Source of the DNA: Chitinophaga alhagiae
GTDB lineage: Bacteria; Bacteroidota; Bacteroidia; Chitinophagales; Chitinophagaceae
Assembly (NCBI RefSeq): GCF_003568665.1
Contig: NZ_QXMH01000003.1
Coordinates: 593,772 to 657,771 of the forward strand
Direction of reading: 5' to 3'
Length of the DNA: 64,000 bases
The notes under the pieces were generated by a model, which saw nothing but the letters and a program-made list of their open reading frames with translations, was not told where the DNA came from and ran no database searches. Shown here piece after piece: positions 52,754 through 61,808 of the stretch; position 1 is the first letter of the stretch, and each line of letters starts with the position of its first letter. The position numbers and the translations under genes were made by a program.

Positions 52754-55700
52754 TTAAAAATTCAGCGTCAGCCCGCCCGTAATGGTTTTGGCATTGGGGT
52801 AAGAGCCGTAGTCTATGCCCTGCCTGAAATCTCCGGAAGAAGAGCTGGCCTCCGGGTCTATGCCGGTGTAGTCAGTAAAGGTGAGCAGGTTGGTGGCGCT
52901 TACAAATACCTTCAGGCCTACACGCCGCAGCACCGGTTTGGGCAGCGTGTAGGAAAGGCTGATGTTTTTCAGGCGCAGGAAATCCGAGCTTTCCAGGAAG
53001 CGGGTAGATTGCGTGAAGTTTTTATTGGTGGTGCTGAAAGCGGGAATGTCAGACTGCTCGTTCTTGCCGGGTACGTAGCGGTCAAGAATGTCGCGGTGCG
53101 TGGCTTCACGCGCATCACCGCCGTGGTACAGGGCCGCGGCCTTGTTATAGTTCAGCTTGTCAAAGCCGTACATGCCCTGGAAGAAAATATTCAGCGAAAA
53201 GGTCTTGTAATTGAAGGTGTTGTTCCACCCCAGCGTGGTCCGGGGAATACCGGTGCCTATCACTGCATAGTCTCCCGCATCTATCACACCGTCTGCCTTG
53301 ATGTCTTTATACCTGGCATCGCCGGGTTTGGCGCCGAACTTGGCGGCTTCTGTTTCTTCACCGGGCTTCCAGGTGCCGAGGTATTGCAGGCCCCAGATGG
53401 CGCCCAGCGGCTGACCGGGCATCACCACAAACTCCGCCTGCGGGGACATGCCCCCGCCAATACGGCGGTTGTTGGGGTCAAATATCACAGACCTGTCACC
53501 AATAGATACTACGTTGTTCTTCACAAAGGAAATGTTGAAGCCCGTATTCCAGGTAACCGCGCCTTTGTTCAGCACATCCGCGTCTACAGAAAATTCCCAG
53601 CCCTTGTTCTGCACCGTGCCAATGTTGCGGGTGATCACGTTGCCGCCCAGGTAAATGGGCAGGTTCTCGTTCAGCAGCAGGTCCCGCGTGTTTTTCACGA
53701 AGTAGTCTGCCGTGAAGTTGATCCTCCCTTTCAGCAAACCGGCTTCCAGCCCTATGTTCTGCTGTTCCGTGGTTTCCCACTTCAGATCGGGGTTGCCGAT
53801 GTTCCCTAGTATGATACCGTTCAGGAAAGTGGAGTTGGTGAAGGAAGCAATGCGGTTGCTGTAAGCCGAGAATGTGCTGTACGGCCCTACACCTTCGCTG
53901 CCTGTAAAGCCCCAGCTGCCGCGCAGCTTCAGGTTGCTGAACAACTGCTGGTTTTTCATGAAAGGCTCTTCAGACACCATCCATCCGGCAGAGAAAGAAG
54001 GGAAATAGCTGAACTTGTTCTTGTCTACGAACTTGGAAGAACCATCGCGGCGGATGGCGGCAGACAGCAGGTAGCGGTCTTTATACCCATAGTTCACACG
54101 GCCCACCAGGGAAAAAATGGCCCACTTGGAATAGCCGGAGCCGGGGCTGCCGGGCGTGCCCTGCGTGAGGTTGTTCCAGAGAAAGTTCTCGTACGTGAGG
54201 TTGGACGCGCCGGAAGACATGTAATTGTACGTGCCCTGCTGGTATTCCACCACGCCGGTAACGTCCAGGCTATGATCGTTAAACGTTCTTTTGTAATTGA
54301 GGGTATTGGTGCTCTGCATCCGTATGTCTTTGTTGGTGCGGAGGCCGGCGGTAGACGTGCCGGAGTTCACCACGCGGGCGGCAAAGCTCTTATCCTGGTA
54401 CTCCAGGTAGTTGGCGCCGTATTGGATGTTCAGCGAGAGGCCGCGTGTGGCAATATCGTCAAACTTGAAGCCGCCGATGAAGTTGGCCAGCATGCGGTCC
54501 CTGGCGGTCAATTGCTCTGTAGTAAGGGCCACCGGGTTAAAGAACACGGAGCTTACAGGGTCTGCCACGGTGTAGGTGCCATCCGCCTTGCGCACGGGCA
54601 CGGTGGGAGACCAGGTGATGGCCTGCGCCAGCGGGCTCTTGGGGCCATCCGGCGGAATATCCACGTTCTGCGCGGTGCTGTAGGAACCGGTGATATTGAG
54701 GAAGGTGGATATTTTATCGGTCAGCCTTGAATTGATATTGGAGCGGAGCGTGTAACGTTTGAAGGAAGAGTTGTTGATCACCCCGTCCTGGTTGAGGTAG
54801 TTGCCGGAAATAAAGTACCCGCTCTTTTCGTTGCCGCCGGCCAGGTTCAGCATATACTCCTGCCCCAGCGCGGTGCGGAAGATCTCATCCTGCCAGTTGG
54901 TGCCGCCGTTTTGGCGGAAACCTGCTATTTGTTCGTCTGTAAACGGTTTGGCGGTACCTACAGCGGCGGCATGGTCATTGGCCGTGAGGGCAAATTCTTC
55001 CGCGCTGAGCAGGTCCAGCTTTTTGATCACCTGCGAAGAAGAGAGGCGGCTGGTGAAGTTCACTTTCAAGCCTCCTTTGCTGCCTTTTTTAGTAGTGATC
55101 AACACTACGCCGTTAGAACCGCGGCTGCCGAAAATAGCGGTGGCGGCGGCGTCTTTCAGCACCTGTACAGACTCAATATCATCCGGGTTGATGGAGAAAA
55201 GCTCCGCGCCAATGAAGCCGTCTACCACGTACAGCGGCCCGTTGTCCCCGTTGATGGAGTTGCCGCCCCTGATGCGGATGCGCACAGCGCCGCCGGGAGA
55301 ACCGGCGGAATTGGTGACCTGCACGCCGGTAACACGGCCCTGCAGCACCTGGTCCAGGCGGTTTACCGGTTGTGCTTCAAAGTCTTTGGCGGTAACGGAA
55401 GAGATGGCGCTGGTGAGGGAACCTCTTTTCTGTTCGCCATAACCGATCACCACCAGCTCCGCCATTTTGGAGGCGGCCACTTCCAGCGTGATGTTCAGGC
55501 TGGTTTGCCCGTTGATGGCCACCTCCCGGCGGTTGAAGCCGATTGAGGACACCACCAGCACGGCGTCAGGCCCGGGCGCGTCAATACTGTACTCGCCATT
55601 GGCATTGGTCACCACACCCCTGGCGGTACCTTTCACCTGTATGGTAACGCCCGGCAACGGCTGGCCTTTATCGTCCACCACACGGCCTTTCACCACAATG

Positions 55701-56116
55701 TCTGCCACGGCTTTCTGCGCGGCCGGGGGCAGGGGCTTGCGCTTTACGATGATGGTCTTGTCCGCGATGGTATAGAGCAGCGGCTGGTTGTCAAAACAGT
55801 GATCAAGCGCTTCGCGCAGCGGCACATTGTTCAGCTCTACCGTTACCGCGCGGGCATGGAACAACTGTTCGTCCGTATATAAAAAGGTATAGCCTGTTTG
55901 CTTCCTGATCTCTTTAAACACCTTTTCCAGCGAGGTATTGCGGCGGCTCAGGGACACAGTTTGTGCAAACCCGGCCGCGTGTACCTCCAGTAAGGCAGTG
56001 GTCATCAAAAGCACTATCAGTTTCATGATCAGTAACGTTTTTGCTGATAATCGCGGAATATTGGCGCGCCACCGGGCATGCCGGGGCCTGCTTTGGGAAA
56101 AAAGCACTAAATGCAT
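52754..56116 (-). CDS. SusC/RagA TonB-dependent transducer (module 4)
   Basis: A 1120-residue SusC homologue. A long basic N-terminus precedes a hydrophobic core (MKLIVLLMTTALLEVHAAGFAQ), so M31 (56026) is an alternative start. STN (SLSRRNTSLEKVFKEIRKQTGYTFLY), carboxypeptidase-D-like (VKGRVVDDKGQPLPGVTIQVKG), plug (VVIGYGEQKRGSLTSAI) and barrel (ending ITGGLTLNF) follow. A perfect 6-2-6 palindrome, CATACATTTGTATG, covers the proposed start codon (56114-56127), which argues mildly for the later start. Confidence 0.95.
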   Translation of the reverse strand: MHLVLFSQSRPRHARWRANIPRLSAKTLLIMKLIVLLMTTALLEVHAAGFAQTVSLSRRNTSLEKVFKEIRKQTGYTFLYTDEQLFHARAVTVELNNVPLREALDHCFDNQPLLYTIADKTIIVKRKPLPPAAQKAVADIVVKGRVVDDKGQPLPGVTIQVKGTARGVVTNANGEYSIDAPGPDAVLVVSSIGFNRREVAINGQTSLNITLEVAASKMAELVVIGYGEQKRGSLTSAISSVTAKDFEAQPVNRLDQVLQGRVTGVQVTNSAGSPGGAVRIRIRGGNSINGDNGPLYVVDGFIGAELFSINPDDIESVQVLKDAAATAIFGSRGSNGVVLITTKKGSKGGLKVNFTSRLSSSQVIKKLDLLSAEEFALTANDHAAAVGTAKPFTDEQIAGFRQNGGTNWQDEIFRTALGQEYMLNLAGGNEKSGYFISGNYLNQDGVINNSSFKRYTLRSNINSRLTDKISTFLNITGSYSTAQNVDIPPDGPKSPLAQAITWSPTVPVRKADGTYTVADPVSSVFFNPVALTTEQLTARDRMLANFIGGFKFDDIATRGLSLNIQYGANYLEYQDKSFAARVVNSGTSTAGLRTNKDIRMQSTNTLNYKRTFNDHSLDVTGVVEYQQGTYNYMSSGASNLTYENFLWNNLTQGTPGSPGSGYSKWAIFSLVGRVNYGYKDRYLLSAAIRRDGSSKFVDKNKFSYFPSFSAGWMVSEEPFMKNQQLFSNLKLRGSWGFTGSEGVGPYSTFSAYSNRIASFTNSTFLNGIILGNIGNPDLKWETTEQQNIGLEAGLLKGRINFTADYFVKNTRDLLLNENLPIYLGGNVITRNIGTVQNKGWEFSVDADVLNKGAVTWNTGFNISFVKNNVVSIGDRSVIFDPNNRRIGGGMSPQAEFVVMPGQPLGAIWGLQYLGTWKPGEETEAAKFGAKPGDARYKDIKADGVIDAGDYAVIGTGIPRTTLGWNNTFNYKTFSLNIFFQGMYGFDKLNYNKAAALYHGGDAREATHRDILDRYVPGKNEQSDIPAFSTTNKNFTQSTRFLESSDFLRLKNISLSYTLPKPVLRRVGLKVFVSATNLLTFTDYTGIDPEASSSSGDFRQGIDYGSYPNAKTITGGLTLNF

Positions 56117-56172
56117 ACATTTGTATGGTTATGGGTAAATAAATAATAATTGCGAAACGATTGTGGTTTATA

Positions 56173-56223
56173 GCCCAAAACCGGCCGGGAGCGGTACGAA
56201 CGCTACCGGCTTTTTTATTGGGC
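56173..56223. terminator. Long hairpin between fecR and susC of module 4
   Basis: The inner stem GCCGGGAGCG / CGCTACCGGC (one mismatch, 56184-56193 with 56201-56210) is enclosed by an outer stem GCCCAA / TTGGGC (56173-56178 with 56218-56223). T6 follows the inner stem on the plus strand. On the minus strand, the direction of both flanking genes, only four T follow. It could weaken read-through from fecR into susC. Confidence 0.55.
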
Positions 56224-56283
56224 CATGGTATAAGGTTCAGGGACTCATAACGTTAGAATGCTGGTTGTTTGCTGCCGTGGTTT

Positions 56284-57480
56284 TTATGGTGAAACAATAA
56301 TCTGTTTTTCTCCTATCTCGAAATGCACTTCATCCGTCATTTCCATCATTTTTAATACGCGCGATACAGGCACGTTCCTGGGCACAATGCCCCTGAAGTG
56401 AGCCGGCACATTGCCTTTGTATACTACGTCCACATCATACCAGCGGGCAATCTGCCGCATGGCGGAGCGGATGTCGTTCCCTTCAAACTGGATGTAGCCG
56501 TTCTTCCAGGCCACCGCCTCTTCCGTGTTCACTTCCGCCAGCAATTCCAGCACGCCGCTGCGGCGGTGCAGGCTGGCGCCCTGGCCGGGCTTCAGCTTCC
56601 TGGTACTACCGCTGCCGGTTACTTCTACCGCCCCTTCCAGCAGGGTGGTCTTTACCGTTTCTTCATCTTCATACGCCATAATATTGAAGTGCGTGCCCAG
56701 CACTTTCACTTCCATATTGCCCACCTTTACCCGGAAGGGTTTGCCGGCGGCCCTGGCCACTTCGAAGTACGCTTCGCCCTGCAGCTCCACCACCCTAGCC
56801 GCAGTGGTGAAGGCTGAGGGGTAGCGCAGGCTGCTGGACGCATTCAGCCAAACACGGCTGCCGTCTGGCAAGGCAACCTGGTATTGTCCGCCCCGGGGCG
56901 TGGATATTTTGTTGAACACCGCTTCACCGGCAGCGCCGGGCGCATCATACTGCAGCTGCCCGCTGCCTGCTTTGACTACCCGCACGCCGCCCTGCTGCGC
57001 CAGGAGGCCATTGCCCGCACTGTCCAGCACTATTTCTGAGCCATCCGCCAGCGTGAGCACGGCCTTGTTGCCGCCGGGGGCAATGTCTTTTTGGGCGGGC
57101 TGCTCCTTTGCCACCGGTGCTTGTACGGCCCGTGGCTGCCGCAGCAGCCAGTACGCGGCGGCGGAAGCCAGCAGCAGCACAGCGGCGGCGGCCCAGGCGC
57201 GGCGGCGCCAGGGAATGATCCTGACCGGTGCGGGGCGGTCTGCGGCCAGCACACGGTCTGCTATGATGTTCCAGCGGTCTTTGTTGTAATAATAGGTGGA
57301 GGAGGCATCCGGCCCTGCTGTTGCAGGCAGCTCCGTCCGCAGCTGCGCTTCTACCTGCGCGGCAAGCGCTCCGGACGCGTCATTGCGCACAAGCGTGGCC
57401 AGTTCTTCCAGCTCTTCCGCCGTGGCAGCGGCCTCTGTGGCCCTTTTGAGAAGGTATGCCAGTCTTTCGCGGGTTGTCAA
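56284..57480 (-). CDS. FecR family anti-sigma factor (module 4)
   Basis: A 398-residue anti-sigma factor with an alanine-rich cytoplasmic region, one helix at about 95-113 and a periplasmic FecR domain. It has the DIAPGGNKAVLTLADGSEIVLDSAGN segment before STPRGGQYQVALPDGSRVWLNASSSL, as in module 2. The C-terminal STN-like part carries EAVAWKNGYIQFEGNDIRSAMRQIARWYDVD. It transmits the signal between the module 4 SusC and the sigma factor encoded 106 bp upstream. Confidence 0.92.
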   Translation of the reverse strand: MTTRERLAYLLKRATEAAATAEELEELATLVRNDASGALAAQVEAQLRTELPATAGPDASSTYYYNKDRWNIIADRVLAADRPAPVRIIPWRRRAWAAAAVLLLASAAAYWLLRQPRAVQAPVAKEQPAQKDIAPGGNKAVLTLADGSEIVLDSAGNGLLAQQGGVRVVKAGSGQLQYDAPGAAGEAVFNKISTPRGGQYQVALPDGSRVWLNASSSLRYPSAFTTAARVVELQGEAYFEVARAAGKPFRVKVGNMEVKVLGTHFNIMAYEDEETVKTTLLEGAVEVTGSGSTRKLKPGQGASLHRRSGVLELLAEVNTEEAVAWKNGYIQFEGNDIRSAMRQIARWYDVDVVYKGNVPAHFRGIVPRNVPVSRVLKMMEMTDEVHFEIGEKQIIVSP

Positions 57481-57586
57481 TTGAGTATCGTTTTTCTGTG
57501 TTTACGTGGTGCTTTCATAGTAACAGACGCGTTACCGGAAGTTTAGGACCTATGGGAGGAAAAAAATTTTATGGGAGATCAATCCA

Positions 57587-58186
57587 TCACATCCCGCCCA
57601 TCATCCACAGCACCAGCAGGGGCAGCCAGTGCCCCGCGGCCTCCATGTGTTTCCGGATGGCCTGCAGCGAGCGTACCAGAGAATTTTTGACGGTATTGGG
57701 AGACAAATGCAGCTGCTCCGCAATTTCCGGGATGCGAAGGCCCTTTTCCCGGCTGAGCAGGTAAATACGTTTGGCCTGTGTGGGCAATTGCTGCACCGCC
57801 TCTCCCACTACGCGCAGCATGGCGGTAAAGGCCACGGCTTCTTCGGTGCTGCTACGGCCCTCCCCCTCTTCCCGGCTGTGAGACAGCGCGTTGATGGCCT
57901 TGTGGTGTACGGCCTGCTTGCGCAACCAGGAGAAAGACTGGTAAAAAACGATGCGCAACAGCCAGGAACGGGGGTTTTCAATATCCGCCAGCTTATCGCG
58001 GTTGAGCCATACGCGCAGGAAGGTTTCCTGGATGATGTCTTCCGTAACGGAAGCGGTTTTGGTGAGGTGCATCACCAGCGGCTCCAGTTGCGGTACGTAT
58101 GCATGGAACAGCTCGCGGAAGGCCGCTTCATCGCCTTCGGCGATCTGCCTGAACAATGCTTTGTCTGTGTGTGAACGGTCATACAT
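57587..58186 (-). CDS. ECF sigma-70 factor (module 4)
   Basis: A 199-residue ECF sigma factor starting MYDRSHTDKALFRQIAEGDEAAF; the open frame begins 14 codons earlier at 58228. Region 2 is TKTASVTEDIIQETFLRVWLNRDKL and region 4 is LPTQAKRIYLLSREKGLRIPEIAEQLHLSPNTVKNSL. It ends in a hydrophobic tail (WLPLLVLWMMGGM), as in module 1, perhaps membrane-associated. It is divergent from the two-component regulator gene. Confidence 0.9.
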   Translation of the reverse strand: MYDRSHTDKALFRQIAEGDEAAFRELFHAYVPQLEPLVMHLTKTASVTEDIIQETFLRVWLNRDKLADIENPRSWLLRIVFYQSFSWLRKQAVHHKAINALSHSREEGEGRSSTEEAVAFTAMLRVVGEAVQQLPTQAKRIYLLSREKGLRIPEIAEQLHLSPNTVKNSLVRSLQAIRKHMEAAGHWLPLLVLWMMGGM

Positions 58187-58260
58187 GCCTGGAACGCGGA
58201 TACGGATGCTGGTTGAATTACCGCTCAATGTAATAAATTATTTTTTAAGGTGATTTTAAC

Positions 58261-58290
58261 TTGCCGGTTGCCCCATCTTCGTGACCTTTG
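58261..58290 (+). promoter_or_regulatory. Promoter of the response-regulator operon
   Basis: A TTG element (58261-58263) and a -7 like GACCTTTG (58283-58290, seven of eight matches to TAnnTTTG) are 19 bp apart. The start codon follows only 4 nt after the -7 box, so the mRNA may have almost no leader. Confidence 0.5.
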
Positions 58291-58294
58291 CCGT

Positions 58295-58993
58295 ATGAAC
58301 AGGATACTGCTGACGGAAGATGACAGCCGGGTAGCCTCTTTCATCAAAAAAGGGCTGGAAGAAAACATGTACCTGGTAAAAGTGGCCGCTAACGGAGAAG
58401 ACGCCCTGCAGGAAGCCACCCTGAACGAGTATGACATTATCATCCTGGATATTATGCTGCCGGAGCTGGACGGTTTTGAAGTATGCTCTCTGCTCCGCAA
58501 GCGGGGCAATACCGCCCCGGTGATCATGCTGAGCGCCCTCAACACTCCTGAAGAAAAGGTGCGGGGCCTGCAATGCGGCGCGGATGACTACCTGTCCAAA
58601 CCCTTCCTCTTTGAAGAGTTGCTGGCCCGCATCAACGCGCAGCTGCGGCGAATGGAATTTAACCGCGGCATTGTTGACTTTCAGCGCTATGGCGGCGTGG
58701 AGATCAATATTGCCGAACAAAGCGCAACCCGCCAGGGCAAAGAACTGCAACTCTCCCCGCGCGAGCTCAAGCTGCTGGCCTTCATGGTGCGCAACCGGGA
58801 AAAAGCGCTGTCCCGCGTGCAGATAGCGCAATCTGTATGGGACATCCACTTCAGCTCCAACACCAACATTGTAGACGTATATATCAACTACCTGCGTGGC
58901 AAGCTGGACAAAGGTTTTCCCCATCCCCTCATCCATACCGTCAAAGGGCGCGGCTACATGCTGAAACTGAAAGATCATGAGCCTGAGAGCTAA
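58295..58993 (+). CDS. OmpR/PhoB family response regulator
   Basis: A 232-residue response regulator (start MNRILLTEDD; the 15 upstream codons are rejected). The receiver has the phosphorylated Asp in IIILDIMLPELDG and the conserved Lys in YLSKPF. The winged helix is typical (LSPRELKLLAFMVRNREKALSRVQIAQSVWDI, VDVYINYLRGKLD, VKGRGYML). It overlaps the histidine kinase gene by 17 bp. By position it should control the metal efflux operon that follows; phased repeats lie before that operon at 60420-60460. Confidence 0.92.
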   Translation: MNRILLTEDDSRVASFIKKGLEENMYLVKVAANGEDALQEATLNEYDIIILDIMLPELDGFEVCSLLRKRGNTAPVIMLSALNTPEEKVRGLQCGADDYLSKPFLFEELLARINAQLRRMEFNRGIVDFQRYGGVEINIAEQSATRQGKELQLSPRELKLLAFMVRNREKALSRVQIAQSVWDIHFSSNTNIVDVYINYLRGKLDKGFPHPLIHTVKGRGYMLKLKDHEPES

Positions 58994-60338
58994 GCTAGGC
59001 AACCAGAGCGCCCTTATTTTTGCCGGCACGCTGGGGTTTGTGCTGCTGGGCGCCTACCTGCTGTTTGAGCATTACACCCGCGAAGTGTACTATAAAAAAC
59101 TGCAGGGCCGCGCCAACACCGCCGCTTTTTTCTATCTCGAAAAAGATGAGCTGAACAGCGCCAAATACCGCGAAATAGAGGAAAAATACAAGCAGATCAG
59201 CGGGGAGCCCATCCGGCTCTACCATGCGGGCAACCGCGCGCTGTTCATTGACGACAAGCTGAACATCACGCTGCCAGACAACGTACTGAACATCATTGCC
59301 AAACAGGGCAGCTACAACTTCCGCATGAACGGGCGGCATTTTTCCGGCATTTTTTACAAAGACAACGAAGGAGATTTTATTGTAGTGGCCTCCGGCAACA
59401 ACACCACCGGCCGCGAGCAGCTGGCCGCGCTGCGGTGGATGCTGGCCGTTTTTTTTGTGCTGGGCATTGCCATCAACTACGTGATGACCCGCTGGCTGGC
59501 GCGGCGTACCTTCTCCCCTTTTTCCCGCCTCATCAGGAAAGTGAACGCCATTACGGCAGACAGCCTGCACACGCGCCTGCAGCCACCCGCCGGCAAAGCC
59601 AATGAACTGACGGCGCTCATCACCACGTTCAATTACTTCCTGGAACGGTTGGAAGCCGGCGTAAAAAGCCAGCGCAATTTCCTGAAAAATGCCTCGCACG
59701 AGCTAAAAACACCACTGGCCGCTATTATCGGGGAAATTGAGGTGGCCCTCAAACAACCGCGGCAGCAGCAGGAATACGAGCAGCAATTACTGCTGCTGAA
59801 AAAAGATGCCCTTCACCTGCAATCCATCATGGAAGGCCTGTTGATGCTCTCCGGCCTGGAAATAGCCACAGATACGGACATGCAGCCAGTGAGGATAGAC
59901 GAGATATTATGGAACGTGCTGGAAAAGGCCGGCATGCATTACCCGCAGGCGGAAATATCCGCGGACTTCAGTGGCATTGCTGACCATGAGCACCTGCTGA
60001 TAGTACAAGGCAACCGGGAGCTGCTGTTCGTAGCCCTTTCCAATTTGCTGGACAATGCCATCAAGTTTTCCCGTCCCCACCCCATTGCGGTGAGCCTTAC
60101 CGTAGAGCACAACGCGCTCTCCATCACCATCCGCGACCAGGGGCCCGGCATAGCGGAAGCAGACCAGGCCCGCATATTCGACCTGTTTTACCGCGGCTCC
60201 CAAACGCGCCACGTGAGCGGGCATGGCATTGGCCTGCACCTTACCGCGCAAATACTGGAACGGCACCGCGCCAGCAGGTACATTCACTCCAAACCTGGAG
60301 AAGGCACGGCCATACAGGTGATCTTCCCCGCGGCGTAG
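58977..60338 (+). CDS. Sensor histidine kinase
   Basis: A 453-residue membrane kinase: helix 1 at about 10-32, a periplasmic sensor domain about 33-155, and helix 2 near 157-175. A HAMP region precedes the HisKA motif KNASHELKTPLAAIIGEIEVAL. The ATPase domain has an N box (ALSNLLDNAIKFS) and G1/F/G2 motifs (DQGPGIAEADQARIFDLFYRG, HGIGLHLTAQIL). The sensor region has no clear metal-binding cluster, so the signal is not established. It overlaps and is coexpressed with the response regulator. Confidence 0.92.
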   Translation: MSLRAKLGNQSALIFAGTLGFVLLGAYLLFEHYTREVYYKKLQGRANTAAFFYLEKDELNSAKYREIEEKYKQISGEPIRLYHAGNRALFIDDKLNITLPDNVLNIIAKQGSYNFRMNGRHFSGIFYKDNEGDFIVVASGNNTTGREQLAALRWMLAVFFVLGIAINYVMTRWLARRTFSPFSRLIRKVNAITADSLHTRLQPPAGKANELTALITTFNYFLERLEAGVKSQRNFLKNASHELKTPLAAIIGEIEVALKQPRQQQEYEQQLLLLKKDALHLQSIMEGLLMLSGLEIATDTDMQPVRIDEILWNVLEKAGMHYPQAEISADFSGIADHEHLLIVQGNRELLFVALSNLLDNAIKFSRPHPIAVSLTVEHNALSITIRDQGPGIAEADQARIFDLFYRGSQTRHVSGHGIGLHLTAQILERHRASRYIHSKPGEGTAIQVIFPAA

Positions 60339-60419
60339 CGGGCACACGCCAGCATATATTTACCACCCCCGCGTATGTACACCCGCGCCGCTAATGAGTC
60401 CCTCTTCCTGCGTTTCCCC

Positions 60420-60478
60420 TTTCTAATCATTTTCTAATCTCCCCTGAAAATGCCTCTAATGTAGCGCACCTAATTTTG
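60420..60478 (+). promoter_or_regulatory. Efflux-operon promoter with phased direct repeats
   Basis: TTTCTAAT occurs at 60420-60427 and 60431-60438 (11 bp apart), and CCTCTAAT at 60453-60460, in phase two periods later. A perfect -7 box TAATTTTG is at 60471-60478. OmpR/PhoB regulators bind direct repeats spaced 11 bp upstream of weak promoters, and no -33 TTTG is visible. The response regulator encoded upstream is the natural candidate (inference). Confidence 0.55.
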
Positions 60479-60506
60479 CGGACTGATGGAGACCAACACT
60501 TGGCAC

Positions 60507-61808
60507 ATGCCGCTACAACCAACAAAGCGCATTATATGGACAGGGCTTTTACTGCTGCTTGCCAGTACCGCCGCCGCACAGGCGCCCGCGGACACGCTGC
60601 GCTACAGCGTGCAGGAAGCTGAAAAAATATTCCTGCAGAACAACCTGCTACTGCTGGCGGAAAAGCTCAATATTGACCAGGCGGAAGCGCACATACTGCA
60701 GGCCAAAGCATGGCCCAACCCTTCTTTTACAGTAGATGAAGTGAACCTCTGGGCCACCGCCCGCCAGACCGGCGGTGCAGAAGTAAGCCCGCCATTCCGG
60801 AACGGCTGGGGAAAGAACCAGCAGTTTGCCATGCAACTGGAGCAGCTGGTGCAAACAGCCCGTAAACGCCAAAAGAGCATTCAACTGGAAGCCAGCAGCA
60901 AAACCCTGGCGGAACGCAGCTTTACAGACCTGCTGTACGCCTTGCGCGCTGAATTTAGGCAAACGGCCGCCGGCCTCATCTACCACCAGCACCTGCTGCA
61001 GGACCTTACGTTGCAGCAAACCCTGGTAACGCGGCTGCTGGACGCGCAAACCGCGCAGTACACGCTGGGCAATGTGCCGGAAGCGGAGCTGGTGCGGCTG
61101 CGGGCGCTGCAATTCTCCCTGCGGGCGGAGATCAACGATATGAAGGCCACCGCGGGCGAAGAGCAGCAGCAATTAAAAACACTGATGGCCCTGGAACCGG
61201 AACGTTACCTGGTATTGGAAGACAGTGAGCCGCACTTCAGCGCGCTGCGGCAGCTTTCATTGCATGCCCTGCTGCGGAGCGCGGAAGAACACAACCCTGC
61301 CCTGCAAACCGCCCTCGCCGCCATTAAAATGAATGAAGCCGCCTATGCGCTGGAGCGCAGCAAACGTGTGCCTGACCTGCGGTTCAATATGTCTTACGAC
61401 CGCAATGGCAGTACCATGCTTGATTTTGTGGGCTTCGGCGTAGCGGTAGACCTTCCCTTTTTTGACCGCAACAAAGGTAACATCAGGGCCGCCAGCCTGC
61501 AGGTGCGGCAAAGCGAGCTGGCGTACCGCCATAAAAGCAGCGAAACAGGCAACAGCGTGGCAAAGACCTTTGCAGACCTGCAAAATGCCCTGCAGGCCGC
61601 CACCGCTATAGATACGGCCTACCTGCACCGGCTGGACGTGCTCATGCAGGGGCTTACTCTAAACTTTATGCAGCGCAACATCAGCCTGCTGGAGTTCCTG
61701 GACTTCTTCACCTCCTTCCGCGAAAACAAACAATTGTACTACCAGGCCGTGCGCAGCGTGGCCACACTTAAAGAATCACTGAATTACTTAACCGGATCAG
61801 ATCTATGA
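60507..61808 (+). CDS. TolC/CusC-type outer-membrane efflux protein
   Basis: A 433-residue outer-membrane factor. The start at M8 of the frame (MPLQPTKRIIWT) gives a normal signal peptide (LLLLASTAAAQA) and a 5' leader after the -7 box at 60471. ATG at 60486 would give an almost leaderless mRNA. The long alternating helix pattern is typical of TolC: two pseudo-repeats with LAERSFTDLLYALRAEFRQ and NPALQTALAAIKMNEAAYALERS, then DLPFFDRNKGNI. It should form the outer-membrane duct of an HME-RND pump. The stop overlaps the next gene's ATG (ATGA). Confidence 0.9.
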   Translation: MPLQPTKRIIWTGLLLLLASTAAAQAPADTLRYSVQEAEKIFLQNNLLLLAEKLNIDQAEAHILQAKAWPNPSFTVDEVNLWATARQTGGAEVSPPFRNGWGKNQQFAMQLEQLVQTARKRQKSIQLEASSKTLAERSFTDLLYALRAEFRQTAAGLIYHQHLLQDLTLQQTLVTRLLDAQTAQYTLGNVPEAELVRLRALQFSLRAEINDMKATAGEEQQQLKTLMALEPERYLVLEDSEPHFSALRQLSLHALLRSAEEHNPALQTALAAIKMNEAAYALERSKRVPDLRFNMSYDRNGSTMLDFVGFGVAVDLPFFDRNKGNIRAASLQVRQSELAYRHKSSETGNSVAKTFADLQNALQAATAIDTAYLHRLDVLMQGLTLNFMQRNISLLEFLDFFTSFRENKQLYYQAVRSVATLKESLNYLTGSDL

